From Antedon mediterranea (lineage: Eukaryota; Echinodermata; Crinoidea; Comatulida; Antedonidae), in assembly GCF_964355755.1 (NCBI RefSeq), contig NC_092671.1:20178001-20242000 (forward strand): a stretch of 64,000 nucleotides of DNA, written 5' to 3'. Positions 1-9,849 of this stretch are shown piece by piece; positions within the stretch are counted from its first letter, which is position 1, and each line of letters opens with the position of its first letter. Below the pieces are notes generated by a model. It had not been told where the DNA came from and did no database searches. It worked only from the letters and a program-made list of their open reading frames with translations. A program made the position numbers and the translations under genes.

Positions 1-1010
1 GCTCCAATTCAGTTTGGAGTAAAAATGGTTTATCAAAGTTTGGTGCTCTTAAAATTGGGTGAGCAATAAGCTGAGATTTTATATCTGTGAATGCTTGATC
101 ACACTCTGGCGTCCACTTTACTCTCTTTGGTTCTGCTTTCTTAGTTAAATTTATCAAAGGTCTTTTGCTATGTCATCATAGTGTAGAATGAACTTATTAG
201 GAAAATCATCATAAAAAATACATACAAATTGATAACATAACTTACTGACAAATATACATTTATAAAAGATTTTCCAGCATAGCCCAAAAAGCTTATTAGC
301 TTTATTTCCATTGGGATTCTTTATGTCCAAGGTAGTTTACAGTGCTGTTAGCAAATTTCGATTTAGATAGCTTAATAGTAAGACCAGCTTCTGAAATTTT
401 ACTTAATACAATGTCTAAGTGATTTAAATGATCTTGCCACGTATTAGAAAAAATTGAAATATCATAAATATATTGTCTGCAAAATGCGGAACATCCTATC
501 AATACCGTATCAACTAGTTTTTTAAATGTTGCACTAGAATTCGTCATACCAAACGGCATGACCCTATATGAAAACTGCCCAAATGGTGTCACAAATGCTG
601 ATTTTACTTTAGCTTGCGGATCTAGAGGTACTGTACCTGATAAAATCCCTTAGTCAAATCTAGGGTTGAGATATACTTAGCTTTTGCTACATCGTCAAGA
701 ATCTGATCTATCCTAGGAGGATAAGGATCAAACTCAGTTATCTTGTTCAATATGCACAGTAATCAGTGCACACATGAATATCACTGTTAGGTTTTGGTAC
801 AACAACAATAGGAGACGCATATGCACTCTAGTTGACTTCTCAATGACCCCTAAACTCAACATACTGTCTTCCTCTTCTTTGACTTTTGTCATCATTGATT
901 GTGGTGTTCTGTAAGCATGTCTGATTGGTGTTTCATGAGTAGTTTTTACTGTATGTGTAAGTATTATTAGTTTTTCCAGGCACATCAGAAAAAAGCTTTC
1001 GTATGTTTGG
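1..1010 (-). pseudogene. Reverse transcriptase / RNase H start of the Gmr1-like element, decayed
   Basis: RT starts in the region 985-734, with the fingers motif LSLGVIEKS and, after a frameshift, YASPIVVVPKPNSD. The palm lies at 592-302 with FSYRVMPFGMTNSSATF; the catalytic box reads YIYDIS, so the second Asp of the usual YxDD is replaced. Bases 300-1 continue with VKWTPECDQAFTDIK and PNFDKPFLLQTELE, the RT/RNase H connection. Several frames are needed. The RNase H catalytic part lies outside the window. Its position directly downstream of the integrase tail is the unusual point. Confidence 0.75.
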
Positions 1011-1274
1011 TGTATTGGTTATTTCCCATTTTTGTTTTGTAGAAATGGAGTCTGCAATTTTTACGTCGTTCAATGTTTGTGTTTGTTTATAGGATGAACC
1101 TATACTGTCATCGAAAAATTGTGTTTCGAGGTCATAATCAACAGGCTGAACAATCGATTCATTGCCTGTTTCTTGAATTACCCCAGTCCCACAGTAACAT
1201 TGAGATATTTGCCGAGCATCTTCTTGTGTGTACCATTTTTTTTATTAAGTTAGCATGTGTAATTCTATGAGATT

Positions 1275-2472
1275 TACGTTTATCAAAATATGTATTTCAT
1301 AATCCACCTCACCAATGTTTTTAGTAATTTTATATGGACCTTGCCATTTGGAATCCAACTTTCCTGTGCCTTCTGGGAGGAAAATTAAGATCTCTTCACC
1401 GACTTTATAGTGTATATCTTTTGCAGTTCTTTCATAATAAAGATTTAATTTTCTGTTGCTTTTTCTGTTTTAAGTTTGATTTGCACTAGCCATCCACTTA
1501 TTTAAGTTTTGAGCTATCCCAGGTGTGGTATATGTCTGTTCTCACCAAGGAATATTTGTCTACCATATAGTAAGGGAAATGGTGAATATCCTGTGAATTC
1601 ACACGGTACATCTGTATAAGAAAATAAATGGATATATCTATCACATGGAGTTTTCTTGTTGGACATGAGACAGTGAATTTATCATAAGTTTCAATGTACT
1701 TATAAAACGCTCCGTATATCCGTTAGTCTGTTGGTGATAAGGCGTTTTTTACATAGTTCTACGATAATTTGTGACATATTGGTACCTAGCTTGGTCATGA
1801 ATAATTTGACTAGGTAAACCAACTCTAGAAAATACAGTAATTAAACTCTGTGCTACAGTTACCCCCATTTGATCGGGTATTGGTATAGCTTCTGGATATC
1901 TAGTTGCAGTCACACAATACTAAAAGATATCTACTGTATTCCCATCCTCTGTAACAGAAAATAGACCCCAATATATCTATCCCAATTCTTTTAAATGGGA
2001 TATCAATGATTGGTAATGGTCGCAATAATTGTTTTTGTTTCTTTGTTTTTGTCAAATACTGATATTGAGGACATGTTTTACAGTGTTCTCTAACTTGATG
2101 GTGTATTCCAGGTCAATAAAAGTGTTGGATGATCCTATCCTGTGTCTTTTGGACACCTAGATGTCCAGTTTTATCATGCGCTATATTTATTATGTGTTCT
2201 CTGTACTCCTGTGGTACAACTATTTGGTCATCAATTTGTTTGCAGAACAGCTGTAAAACGATAATATTGCGGTAATTCTCGAACGCCGGCTTTTGTGTGA
2301 AGACCGCTTTTGCTAGACTGCCCCCGGACATGTCAAATTGCGGTAATATTACCGACGCGGTGTTATCCCTGATCTGTGTGAAAATGTCCACTAAATAAAT
2401 GGCTGATTTCGTGAAACATAACGAAACAAGGTCTAAGTTTAGACATTCCTGGGAGATAGGCCTACACAACAA
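1275..2472 (-). pseudogene. Integrase of the Gmr1-like gypsy element, decayed
   Basis: Codes for the enzyme that would insert retrotransposon cDNA. The segment at 2472-2113 ends in an HHCC zinc-binding module (HIINIAHDKTGHLG, then RIIQHFYWPG and a C-x2-C in CKTCPQY across a stop). Then come core pieces with FKRIGIDILG (first acidic residue), VGLPSQIIHDQ (second) and TNGYTERF (catalytic Glu), each in shifted frames. A GPY/F-like tail reads KLDSKWQGPYKITKNIG near 1320-1360. At least four stops or frameshifts separate these pieces, so it is not functional. The protein is assigned from these motifs; the element clade rests on what follows it. Confidence 0.75.
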
Positions 2473-2611
2473 ATCCGGGTTTTTTTAATTTCAGTTCAAG
2501 ACATGTCTTCTTGAAATTGAGAAACCTTGCAAAAGAGAGTGAAGGGAAATTTGTAAATTTAAAATTTATATTTAAAAAAATAAAAAAATATCTAGGCTAG
2601 CCTATGCCTAG

Positions 2612-2791
2612 TGTTTCGTGTGTCATACCCTTATACAAGAAACAAGAATAGACTCTTGTACTTGTGATTATTCAAGTATTATTACAGAACATATAATGAT
2701 ACGTTCGCCATCATCTAAGTCGATCGAGAGAGAGCGAGCCATTTGTACATTAAATATGGTAGTGCGCCCTCAGGTGTAGCATCACGTAACA
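2612..2791 (-). repeat. 3' LTR of the 2612-7369 gypsy element
   Basis: It matches 7190-7369 with a few substitutions and one compensating indel, begins TG and ends CA, and its outer side abuts the duplicated CCTAG. Confidence 0.9.
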
Positions 2792-3097
2792 TCTTTCTTT
2801 CTTTAATAAAGTTAATGTTTATCTCATTTTCTTTTTAACTTTAGCTAACGTAAGGAATAAAAAACTAACGTAAATTAATACAACACTTTTGATTTATGCG
2901 AGTTGTTTCGCTTAGATAGCATATAGTTTGGTGAGGTTCCTTAACTTATGAAGTGGTTTATTAATTATTTACAGTGTATCTATATCCAATACAATATACA
3001 TTCTTTGTCGGATTTCTGTCAAAAAGTGATTATTTACTGTTGCGTATTCATAAAGTTCTGTAAGTGTTCAAGTATTATATTCATTTCGGAGGATTAT

Positions 3098-4190
3098 AGA
3101 TCCAGTTTTGTTGCTTTCTTGCTGATTCTGCCTGAGCGGGTTACATAATGTTCGCCTTTTACTGTTGTTGGTGGTTAGGTAGTTGTTGAGGTTCTGGATC
3201 TTTTGCTGTTTTGGTTATTGTTGGAGTTGGTGTCATTGTTTTCTTTGTGATTTTGATTTGATTTTGATTTGATCACTTTATTTCAGAATAAATATTCCAT
3301 ATATACTATATATACAACAAATAATACAATAGCGGAAAATCAAACTAAAATAGGAGTTTTTTCCACTTAGTGTAGAGATTTGAATATCGGAACAAATAGT
3401 TTGTGGTACACCTAACCAGATCGTTTTCACTATTCACAATTCTTAATCTAAAACCATAGACGCACTTGCGTACATGCTCGTAGAAAGAGGGAATTCTTCT
3501 TGTGGCAAACATGTTACTAGCACTACAGTGCTTAGGTAAGCCTAGCAACATTCTCAATGAGTTGTTGTAGCACACCTCCAAAGATTTAATAATCTTAACA
3601 GTGTGGTTAGACCATAACATACAACAGTACAGATTAGTACAAAACGACCTGAACAGATTACATTTATTACCTTCTCATTACATCTACTAAAACGTCTACA
3701 AAGAGTGTTTACCTCGAATGCAAAGAGCTTGATACTGGCGATTAATGCCATTAGAATCATTATTAAGTAAAATATGACCTAGGTAAGTCACTTCATTGAC
3801 GTAAGATAATATATCATTATTTAGCATAATATTTGATACCACTTTACCATGTTTCTTCTTTGGAGAAAAAACCATACAGACAGATTTTATGTTCTAAACC
3901 ATACTGCTCACATATTTTAACCATATTTTTTAACCCATAATATATAATATTTTTTAACCCTCTTGTGTTTCATTTGTTGTTTGTGTTTTTTCTTGTGATT
4001 TGCTTTCATCTCTTGATTTTTTTAGGAATCTCCGTCCTCTCTGGTAGCTTTTCCCATTTTCAGCGACAACTTCATATGAGTGTGAGCTCACTCGTTTAGC
4101 CACTGTCGCTTGTTTCCATTCTTTTTTTCCAGAGTTGATAGTTGCATTCTTACAGTGTCACCTGGTTCTAAAGGTTTCAGGTTTTCATCA
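3098..4190 (-). pseudogene. pol C-terminal tail in two pieces around a LINE insertion
   Basis: Minus-strand bases 4190-3958 read LKPLEPGDTVRMQLS and later GKATREDGD in shifted frames, the tail after the integrase in gypsy pol proteins. The reading resumes at 3244-3098 with a Gln/Pro-rich stretch and VTRSGRISKKATKLDL followed by a stop; a basic RSGR motif near the end is common in gypsy pol. A LINE fragment sits between. The join to RT at about 4190 is a deletion of roughly the length of RNase H plus integrase, which would have to be supplied by another element. Confidence 0.7.
3245..3957 (-). mobile_element. 5'-truncated LINE fragment nested in gypsy pol
   Basis: Minus-strand translation (about 3760-3345) gives a non-LTR RT C-terminal domain: CYNNSLRMLLGLPKHCSASNMF, with SFYEHVRKCVYGFRLRI and, in another frame, FVLICTVVCYGLTTL, the usual YCS-LW-like region. 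Upstream it contains the RT thumb in broken frames. The 3' end at about 3245-3270 is an irregular run of (TCAAAA)-type units, a LINE-style simple tail. The element is 5'-truncated, as usual for LINEs, and is bounded on both sides by gypsy pol sequence. Confidence 0.65.
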
Positions 4191-4860
4191 GGTTCCAATG
4201 TAGTTTTTCCATGTATGATAGCATCATCTGCTATGCACACAACACCTTCCAGACCATCCAGTGCTTCAAGTAGTTTCCGTTGGACGATTTCTGATTATAC
4301 ATTTAATCCAAATGGTAGACGTTTCCATCTTTATCTTCCATATGTGGTTTGGAATGTTGTCAAAAGACTTGATTTGTGATCTAGCTGCACATGCCAGTAT
4401 CCTGACGACAAGTCTGCCTTGGTAAACGCTCTTGATTGTCCCAATGTGTGTACAGTATCTTCCAGTAATGGTAACGTGTATCGTTCTCTGATCAAGGCTT
4501 TATTCAACTCCTTAGGGTCAATTATACATACCCTTAGGTCATCGGAGTTCTTTTTTGGTGTTACCACTAAAGCACTCATCCACGGTGTCTGTTCTTTTAC
4601 CGGCGTAATGACATCCATTTAGTTTTGGCCTAACTGCAATTGGTATTCTGCGTGTTGCCATGATAGTGGGTTGTATGGTTTGGTTTGTGTGCCAGGTAAC
4701 AAGTCCTGGTAACTTTCCTAGTCCACCATTGAACACTTTGTGGTCTTGAGTATCTTTTCTTGCTACTGCTATTCTATCCATCATGTCGGTGTTGACCTTT
4801 ATCAGTTTCATTTGATGCGCTGCTCTGTATCCTAATAGTTGGGGTGAAGTTATTGTCTGT
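4190..4860 (-). pseudogene. Reverse transcriptase, truncated at the palm (gypsy 2612-7369)
   Basis: After the protease the minus strand gives a pol linker (LLGYRAAHQMKLIKVN), then RT: MDVITPVKEQTPWMSALVVT, LRVCIIDPKELNKALIRERY, FTKADLSSGYWHVQLD (catalytic Asp) and, after a frameshift, YRWKRLPFGLN and VCIADDAIIHGKT (the DD pair). Right after this box the sequence jumps to the pol C-terminus, so the RT thumb, RNase H and integrase zinc finger and core are gone. At least three frameshifts are present. The motif set is unambiguous for Ty3/gypsy. Confidence 0.85.
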
Positions 4861-4862
4861 GA

Positions 4863-5294
4863 CTACAAATTCGACTTCTTCCTATTGGCAGGGTTGCGTA
4901 TCGTGCATCTGCACATCCCAATCGATTCTACTTTTGTGTCGTTCCACATTGTCAACATCTTTGTTTTTCTTGTGATGTTCGTAGCAAATTTTTCTGGTAA
5001 TGTGTTTACTGATGCTCCGGTGTCAACTTGGAAAATGATATTTTCTCCATGTATCTTCATTCTGCATTTCAAATCTTTGTTGGTTTTTATGCTTTTTATC
5101 CATTCATCTTCGTCTGATGTATACTCATTATCGGTATCGGCGTCCGTATCAGTATCATTTTCTATGCCATGTACTCTTTTAGGTGCATACTTCTTTGTTT
5201 TGGCTTTGCATTTCTTAGCAAAATGATTACTTTTCTGGCATTTACTGCATGTTTTCCCCCATGCTGGACACTTTTCCTTCTTTCGGGTGTAATG
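4863..5294 (-). pseudogene. gag zinc knuckles and aspartic protease (gypsy 2612-7369)
   Basis: Continues gag beyond the nested elements. It reads CPAWGKTCSKCQKSNHFAKK, a nucleic-acid-binding Cys/His knuckle whose first half lies on the far side of the insertion near 6430. An acidic linker rich in Asp/Thr follows (DTDTDADTDNE), then the retropepsin active site FQVDTGASVNTLP, with the DTGA triad intact, some 85 residues after the knuckle. The frame breaks shortly after at about 4870. gag and pol would be one polyprotein here, as in many invertebrate gypsy elements. Confidence 0.8.
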
Positions 5295-5300
5295 GTATAC

Positions 5301-5459
5301 AAATAATGAATGTTTATGAGTGCAATGGTACAAATAATGGCACGAGGTGAATGATGAAAGGTTATATCAACGAGGCAAAGCCGAGTTGATATAACCTTTC
5401 ATCATTCACCAAGTGCCATTATTTGTACCATTACACGAATACAAAACATTCATTATTTG
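5301..5459. repeat. Large hairpin inside the gypsy insertion
   Basis: Left arm 5301-5377 and right arm about 5386-5459 are inverted copies (AAATAATGAATG..., GGTTATATCAAC) around a loop with GAGGCAAAGCCGAG, itself a small hairpin. A few mismatches occur in the outer arm. With the following AT-rich 140 bp it appears to be an insertion in gag that predates the foldback at 5604. Family not recognised. Confidence 0.75.
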
Positions 5460-5603
5460 TTTTATATAACATCTAAATAACAAACAAAAATGTTTCAAAA
5501 AGTACTATTTAACGATCGTTGAATAGTGCGTACTATTGCACGCCATGTGACCCACATTCGTCCAATCAAATGACAGGAATTTATATAGGTGTTATATAAT
5601 ATC

Positions 5604-6424
5604 TGTTATGCGCGATTTGAACGATTTGCGCAATTTAAAATTGCGCAAAGAATTCCTTGCGCAATTTGAATTGAAACATCTGTTTCAAATTGCGCAAGCA
5701 ACGTATTAAATTGCGCAAGTAATCTGCAAATTGCGCAAGGTTTTTTTCGACAGATTGTGAAATCATGCACACCCATATTTTTATAGTAATTTCTAAGAAT
5801 GATTCAAAATTAAAGATAATATTGCATTTCCTTATTTTTTATAGTAGTGAAAATATTGTTATTGTTAGCATACCGTCGAAAACCCGACAAAGGACCACAA
5901 AGGTGGTGTTCCCGGCGGGCACGTGCACGGCGGGCACGTGCACGGCGGGCGGCTAAATCTACTCTAGCCTACTACTGGCTATGTTTTGATAGCAAGTCTA
6001 AACGTTGGTGGCGGTAGACTATGTTGTGTATTACTACATGAATTTTTGTTATTTTTACATTTATTTTGATTTATTTTAAGTTACAATGAGTGATAATATT
6101 ATTTAATTGTGTATGCCATTTATGTTGTTATCTTCGCATTTATTATGTTTCATTTTGAGTTAATAGTTTTGAATAAATTATTATTGTTAACCGATCGTCG
6201 ACGTTAGCACGCATTCTGGTAGAATTCTGCTGCGCAATTTGACAATTTTACAAATTGTGCAGCGCAATTTGAAATTGCGCAAGGATTTTCTTGCGCAATT
6301 TGATATTGCGCAAGTTGATTGCGCAATTTAATATTGCGCAAGAAAATCCGTGCGCAATTTGAAATTGCGCAAGAATTCTTTGCGCAATTTCAAATTGCGC
6401 AAATCGTTCAAATCGCGCATAACA
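5604..6424. mobile_element. Foldback element, copy A (GCGCAATTT-rich termini, 4-bp TSD)
   Basis: Termini are perfect inverted repeats (TGTTATGCGCGATTTGAACG at the left, its complement at the right) flanked by the 4-bp duplication TATC (5600-5603, 6425-6428). About 130-190 bp at each end are crowded with TTGCGCAATTT-type palindromic units; the middle has a GC-rich triplet of CGGCGGGCACGTGCA-like units at about 5913-5950. No credible coding sequence. A second copy in opposite orientation lies at 61180-61936. Superfamily not assigned; 4-bp duplications occur in Sola and Chapaev groups, among others. Confidence 0.85.
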
Positions 6425-6428
6425 TATC

Positions 6429-7072
6429 CACAGTATTTACAATCAATTGTCTTCTCATACTCATGTTTGGCTGTTGGTTTTTTTTGGTATGTTTCTTTTT
6501 CTTCTCTTTACTTATTTTCTTTATTGTTCCTGGCTCTAAGTCTTTCAATTGACTTGATGTTGCTTCTGCAGTTTTACAGATTATTATTGCATCTTGCAAT
6601 GATAGGTTTTTCTTTTGTAGTAAAGTTTTTCTTGTTTCACTATCTTGTATACCTATAACAATTCTATCTCTAAGGAGAGATTCTTCGATTGTTCCAAAAT
6701 TGCATGTTTTGGCTAAGGAGCGTAGTGCTGCACCATATGCTTCCATAGACTCCCCTGTCTTGGTCTATTTTATTGAAAATGTACCTTTCATATGTTTCAT
6801 TTTTTTCGCCTATTATGTATTCATCTAGTTTCTTTGTAATGACTTCTACGTCATTTTCGTCTTCACTCTCTTTGAATGTGAGACTGTTATAGATCTTCTT
6901 TACGATATTCTTTATTATGTTTTGACAGATCTGTTATCACTGCATAGTTTTTATACATCTGCTTAAACATTTTCCATTCCTCTACACTGTCCTCTTTTAG
7001 TTTAAGTGGGGCTGGAGGATGGATGTTTGTTAGCGGTTTTGCCTGGCGGCGCTGTTGCTCTTCTCCTTCCAT
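6429..7072 (-). pseudogene. gag, N-terminal part (gypsy 2612-7369)
   Basis: Retrotransposon capsid protein. It starts at ATG 7072 about 115 bp after the primer-binding site; the first 61 residues are charged (MEGEEQQRRQAKPL) and contain VEEWKMFKQMYKNYA, typical of gypsy gag. A frameshift near 6750 leads to GAALRSLAKTCNFGTIEE, LRDRIVIGIQD and LLQKKNLSLQDAIIICK, the classic end of the gag capsid region. The frame then enters the first zinc knuckle (CKYCGY) at about 6430, where nested elements interrupt it. Two frameshifts plus the insertion make it inactive. Confidence 0.8.
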
Positions 7073-7171
7073 TGTCTATTCTATCTAGCCTAGGCCTAGG
7101 TTCTTATTCTTTGGGTATGCTGACGTGAGTACTTACACAACATTTTCTTTCTATTAGTTGTCTAATTTTGT

Positions 7172-7189
7172 TTCACGCCGCTGCCACCA
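7172..7189 (-). promoter_or_regulatory. Primer-binding site
   Basis: Directly next to the 5' LTR the minus strand reads TGGTGGCAGCGGCGTGAA. A TGG start immediately after the LTR is the usual complement of a tRNA 3' CCA end. The priming tRNA was not identified. Confidence 0.75.
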
Positions 7190-7369
7190 TGTTTCGTGTG
7201 TCATACCCTTATACAAGAAACGAGAATAGACTCTTGTACTTGTGATTATTCAAGTATTTATTACAGCACATATAATGATATGTTCGCCATCATCTACATC
7301 GATCGAGAGAGAGCGAGCCATGTGTACATTAAATATGGTAGTGCACCCTCAGGCGTAGCATCACGTACA
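7190..7369 (-). repeat. 5' LTR of the 2612-7369 gypsy element
   Basis: 180-bp partner of 2612-2791 in the same orientation. The inner edge abuts a primer-binding site and the outer edge the CCTAG duplication at 7370-7374. Confidence 0.9.
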
Positions 7370-7374
7370 CCTAG

Positions 7375-8107
7375 GTACAGTAGGTCCTATGCCTATAGGA
7401 GGCCTATTGATTGTTTGTTTGTTGCCTATTAAATTATTATTATTAATAATTAGTAGGATAGGCCTAATCAATAAATATTAATATACTTTGTCTTTACTAC
7501 ATATAGAATTAGAATTGGTGTATCAATTATCTTGGCAGGGCAATATTGCTTGTAGTCGTGAAGTTTAAAAATAGGACTAGTTTTATTTTCACACTAGTAG
7601 GCCTAAGCCTACTACAGTACTTTATTATTGGTAATTTTGTAGCCTGGATAGTGAAACAAATCTAATCATATAGCCCAGATATATATATTATAATAATAAC
7701 AACTTTATTTAAAAACGAATGCAACACTTGAATCACTATATTGGTGTTTTTCACAAGCCTGTTACTTACTACAAAACTACTTACACAAGTTATCCTTTAC
7801 AGTACATACGATTAAAAAACTATACAAAAAAAATGATTTTTAGGCCTAGGTAGGCTAGGTATATTATGTCATCATTTATTTTGTTTGAAGGATTATGTAA
7901 TTTAATACCTCAGGCCTACAGGTAGGCAAAGTGTCAGTATTAAATCATGAAGGTTCTTAGTTATTTATATGATTTATATTGTATTGTATTATGCTGTATT
8001 ACTATTAGTTATTACAATTTTTCATTTATAGTTGCTGCAATTTGTTTATGAAATAAAGCGATATTACTTGGTTTTTTAACCAAAAAAATTGAATAATTTT
8101 TATTATG
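7375..8107. other. AT-rich intergenic DNA
   Basis: No coding signal or dispersed repeat recognised. It contains AGGCCTA-type palindromes and short (TAA)n and (AT)n runs near 7430-7460 and 7680-7700. Confidence 0.5.
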
Positions 8108-8886
8108 TGTAATGGTTTAAATTTGACGTCGATAAAATGTTGAAATCGTGACGTTTAACACAACGTTAATCCAACTTGTAATGATGTCGTTGCTCGACGT
8201 CGATTCACCTTTCAAATCCAAGTGTGCATTTCAACATTGTATCGACGTCGTGACTGGACGTCGAAGTAACGTTTATATTTGACTTTAAAACAACGTCAAA
8301 CAGACGACTAAAATCCAACATTTTATCGACGTCGTGACTGGACGTCTTTTTAACGTTGATATCCGACGTTGAAAACTGACGTCGATTCAACTTTCAAATC
8401 CAAGTACAAAACAACGTTGTATCGACATTGCGACTGGACGTCGATGTAACGTTTATATCTGACGCTGATATAACGTCAAGAAGCTGACGTCGATTCACCT
8501 TTCAAATCCAACTACAATCCAACGTATCATCGACGTCGTGGCTGGATGTCGATGTAACGTTAATTTCCGACGTTGACATGCCGTCGTTTCGCCTTTCAAA
8601 TCCAACTACAATCCAACGTATCATCGTCGTTGTGGTTGGACATCGATGTAACGTTGATTTTCGACATTGAAATAACGTCACAAAAAGGACGTTGATTCAC
8701 CTGTCAAATCCAACTACAATCCAACGTATCATCTACGTCGTGACTAGACGTCAAATTAACGTTGATATCCGACGTTGGCATAATGACGTCGATCCACCTT
8801 TCATATCCAGCGTCTATTCAACAGCGTGTCGACATCAGGGTTCTACGTTGATCCAACGTCAATCCAACGTGTTTTGCCCACTGGGA
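8108..8886. repeat. Degenerate ACGTCG-rich tandem array
   Basis: Units of about 90-110 bp share TTCAAATCCAA (starts near 8212, 8393, 8501, 8595, 8703 and 8799), followed by AACGT, a GACGTCG palindrome, a GTGACTGGACGTCG block and TAACGTT. The units are diverged. CpG-containing GACGTC/AACGTT words are far denser than in the flanks. The array ends in TTTTGCCCACTGGGA at 8872-8886, which looks like a transposon terminus, so this may be the internal array of a non-autonomous DNA element. Short open frames here are by-products of the repeat. Confidence 0.7.
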
Positions 8887-9179
8887 CACCCCTCCCTTCA
8901 ATGGCATGAGTAGCAAGAATCACATGCCCTAATGCAAAACAACTTTGAGGGTAGAAACTAACTTAAGTATGAATTGGCTCTAAGAAACAATTGAAAACCA
9001 TCAGGCCTACTAATTAAGTTGAGTTAGATAATTTAGTCCAGTCAATCTATTGATATTTAGAGGTAAACCCACCACAAATTGCAATAGTAACGAAACATTG
9101 ATTTTTCATTCCAAATGTAGTTTAAAATGACATATTAAAAGTCGCCGAAAATTGAACACATTATTTTTTACAAAAGCTC

Positions 9180-9840
9180 AACACTATATAGTGATTTTAT
9201 TCTGTAAATATTTTTGGGGTAGGGGGTAACATTTATGCCCATAATTTGTGGATTTATAATCCAATCTCAATAATCTTGATATCAATGTGTAGAATATATA
9301 TTTATTTCTAATATGCAATTTAAAACAAAATAATACAACACTTATTTATATAACTAGAGGTTAAAAGGTTATTGACCTTTTACAAAAACTAATTGTTTTC
9401 TTCAAAAAATGATTAACTGCAATGTCGTATCCCATGAATGCATTGCGGATGCATTTAATCAAAATTGTGTTTTTCTGTACCTATCAATATATAAAATAGG
9501 AAAAATAATGTTAATGTTATAAGTATTGATGTACTATTCTTTAATTGAAATTGATTCTTAATGTAATGTAAACAATTTTGGGGTAGGGGGTAATGTTTAT
9601 GCCTTTAATAATATATATATATAATATACTCATATCTAAATAACTTTAGTACCAATGTGTAGAGTATATATATGCTACTAATATACATTAAAAATCAATT
9701 AATACAGTTACACGTAACTAGAGGTCAAAAGGTCATTGACTGCAACGTCATATTCCATAATTGTCGATGTATTTGATGAAACTTGTATTTTTTCTGTACC
9801 TATCGTCATAAGAAATAGGAAAAATGATGCTAGCTAGAAG
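9180..9840. repeat. Diverged direct duplication of about 360 bp
   Basis: Two blocks, 9210-9510 and 9574-9830, share in the same order TTTTGGGGTAGGGGGTAA, a TGTGTAGA-TATATAT word, AACTAGAGGT(C/T)AAAAGGT, a TGCAA(T/C)GTC word and TTTCTGTACCTATC. Divergence is moderate, with indels. The shared AGGTCAAAAGGTCA-like core resembles the units of the foldback element at 14601-17554. Confidence 0.65.
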
Positions 9841-9849
9841 AACATTGAA

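Larger units (their letters stand above)
1..2480 (-). mobile_element. Truncated Ty3/gypsy element with integrase upstream of reverse transcriptase (Gmr1-like order)
   Basis: Read on the minus strand, the order is integrase zinc finger (about 2180-2113), integrase core (about 2050-1550), GPY/F-type integrase tail (about 1440-1290), a linker, reverse transcriptase (about 1000-300), then the RT/RNase H connection up to base 1. Standard gypsy elements have RT-RNase H before integrase. The linker runs straight into the RT start without a visible LTR or gag, so a chance junction of two elements is less likely. The same order is known for Gmr1-like elements of deuterostomes. No LTR is visible; the copy runs off the window at base 1 and stops near 2480. 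Confidence 0.75.
2612..7369 (-). mobile_element. Ty3/gypsy LTR retrotransposon, internally deleted, with three nested insertions
   Basis: Two 180-bp direct repeats (2612-2791 and 7190-7369) start TGTTTCGTG and end in CA. They are flanked by the 5-bp duplication CCTAG (2607-2611 and 7370-7374), so both outer edges are intact. On the minus strand the order is LTR, primer-binding site, gag, zinc knuckles, protease, RT, then directly the pol C-terminus: RNase H and the integrase core are missing. Nested in it are a LINE fragment (3245-3957), a hairpin element (about 5300-5603) and a foldback element (5604-6424). A purine tract precedes the 3' LTR at 2792-2806 (minus). Confidence 0.9.

Noticed and set aside
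4177-4196. CTGATGA...GAAA on the minus strand as another hammerhead
   Set aside because: No helix II or helix I pairing; the bases are part of the gypsy pol coding frame.
5604-6424. CRISPR-like array of short repeats
   Set aside because: Units are palindromic, unevenly spaced and confined to transposon ends; the DNA is clearly eukaryotic.
8205-8390. Frames with repeated SSHDVD-type peptides
   Set aside because: These are translations of the ACGTCG array.
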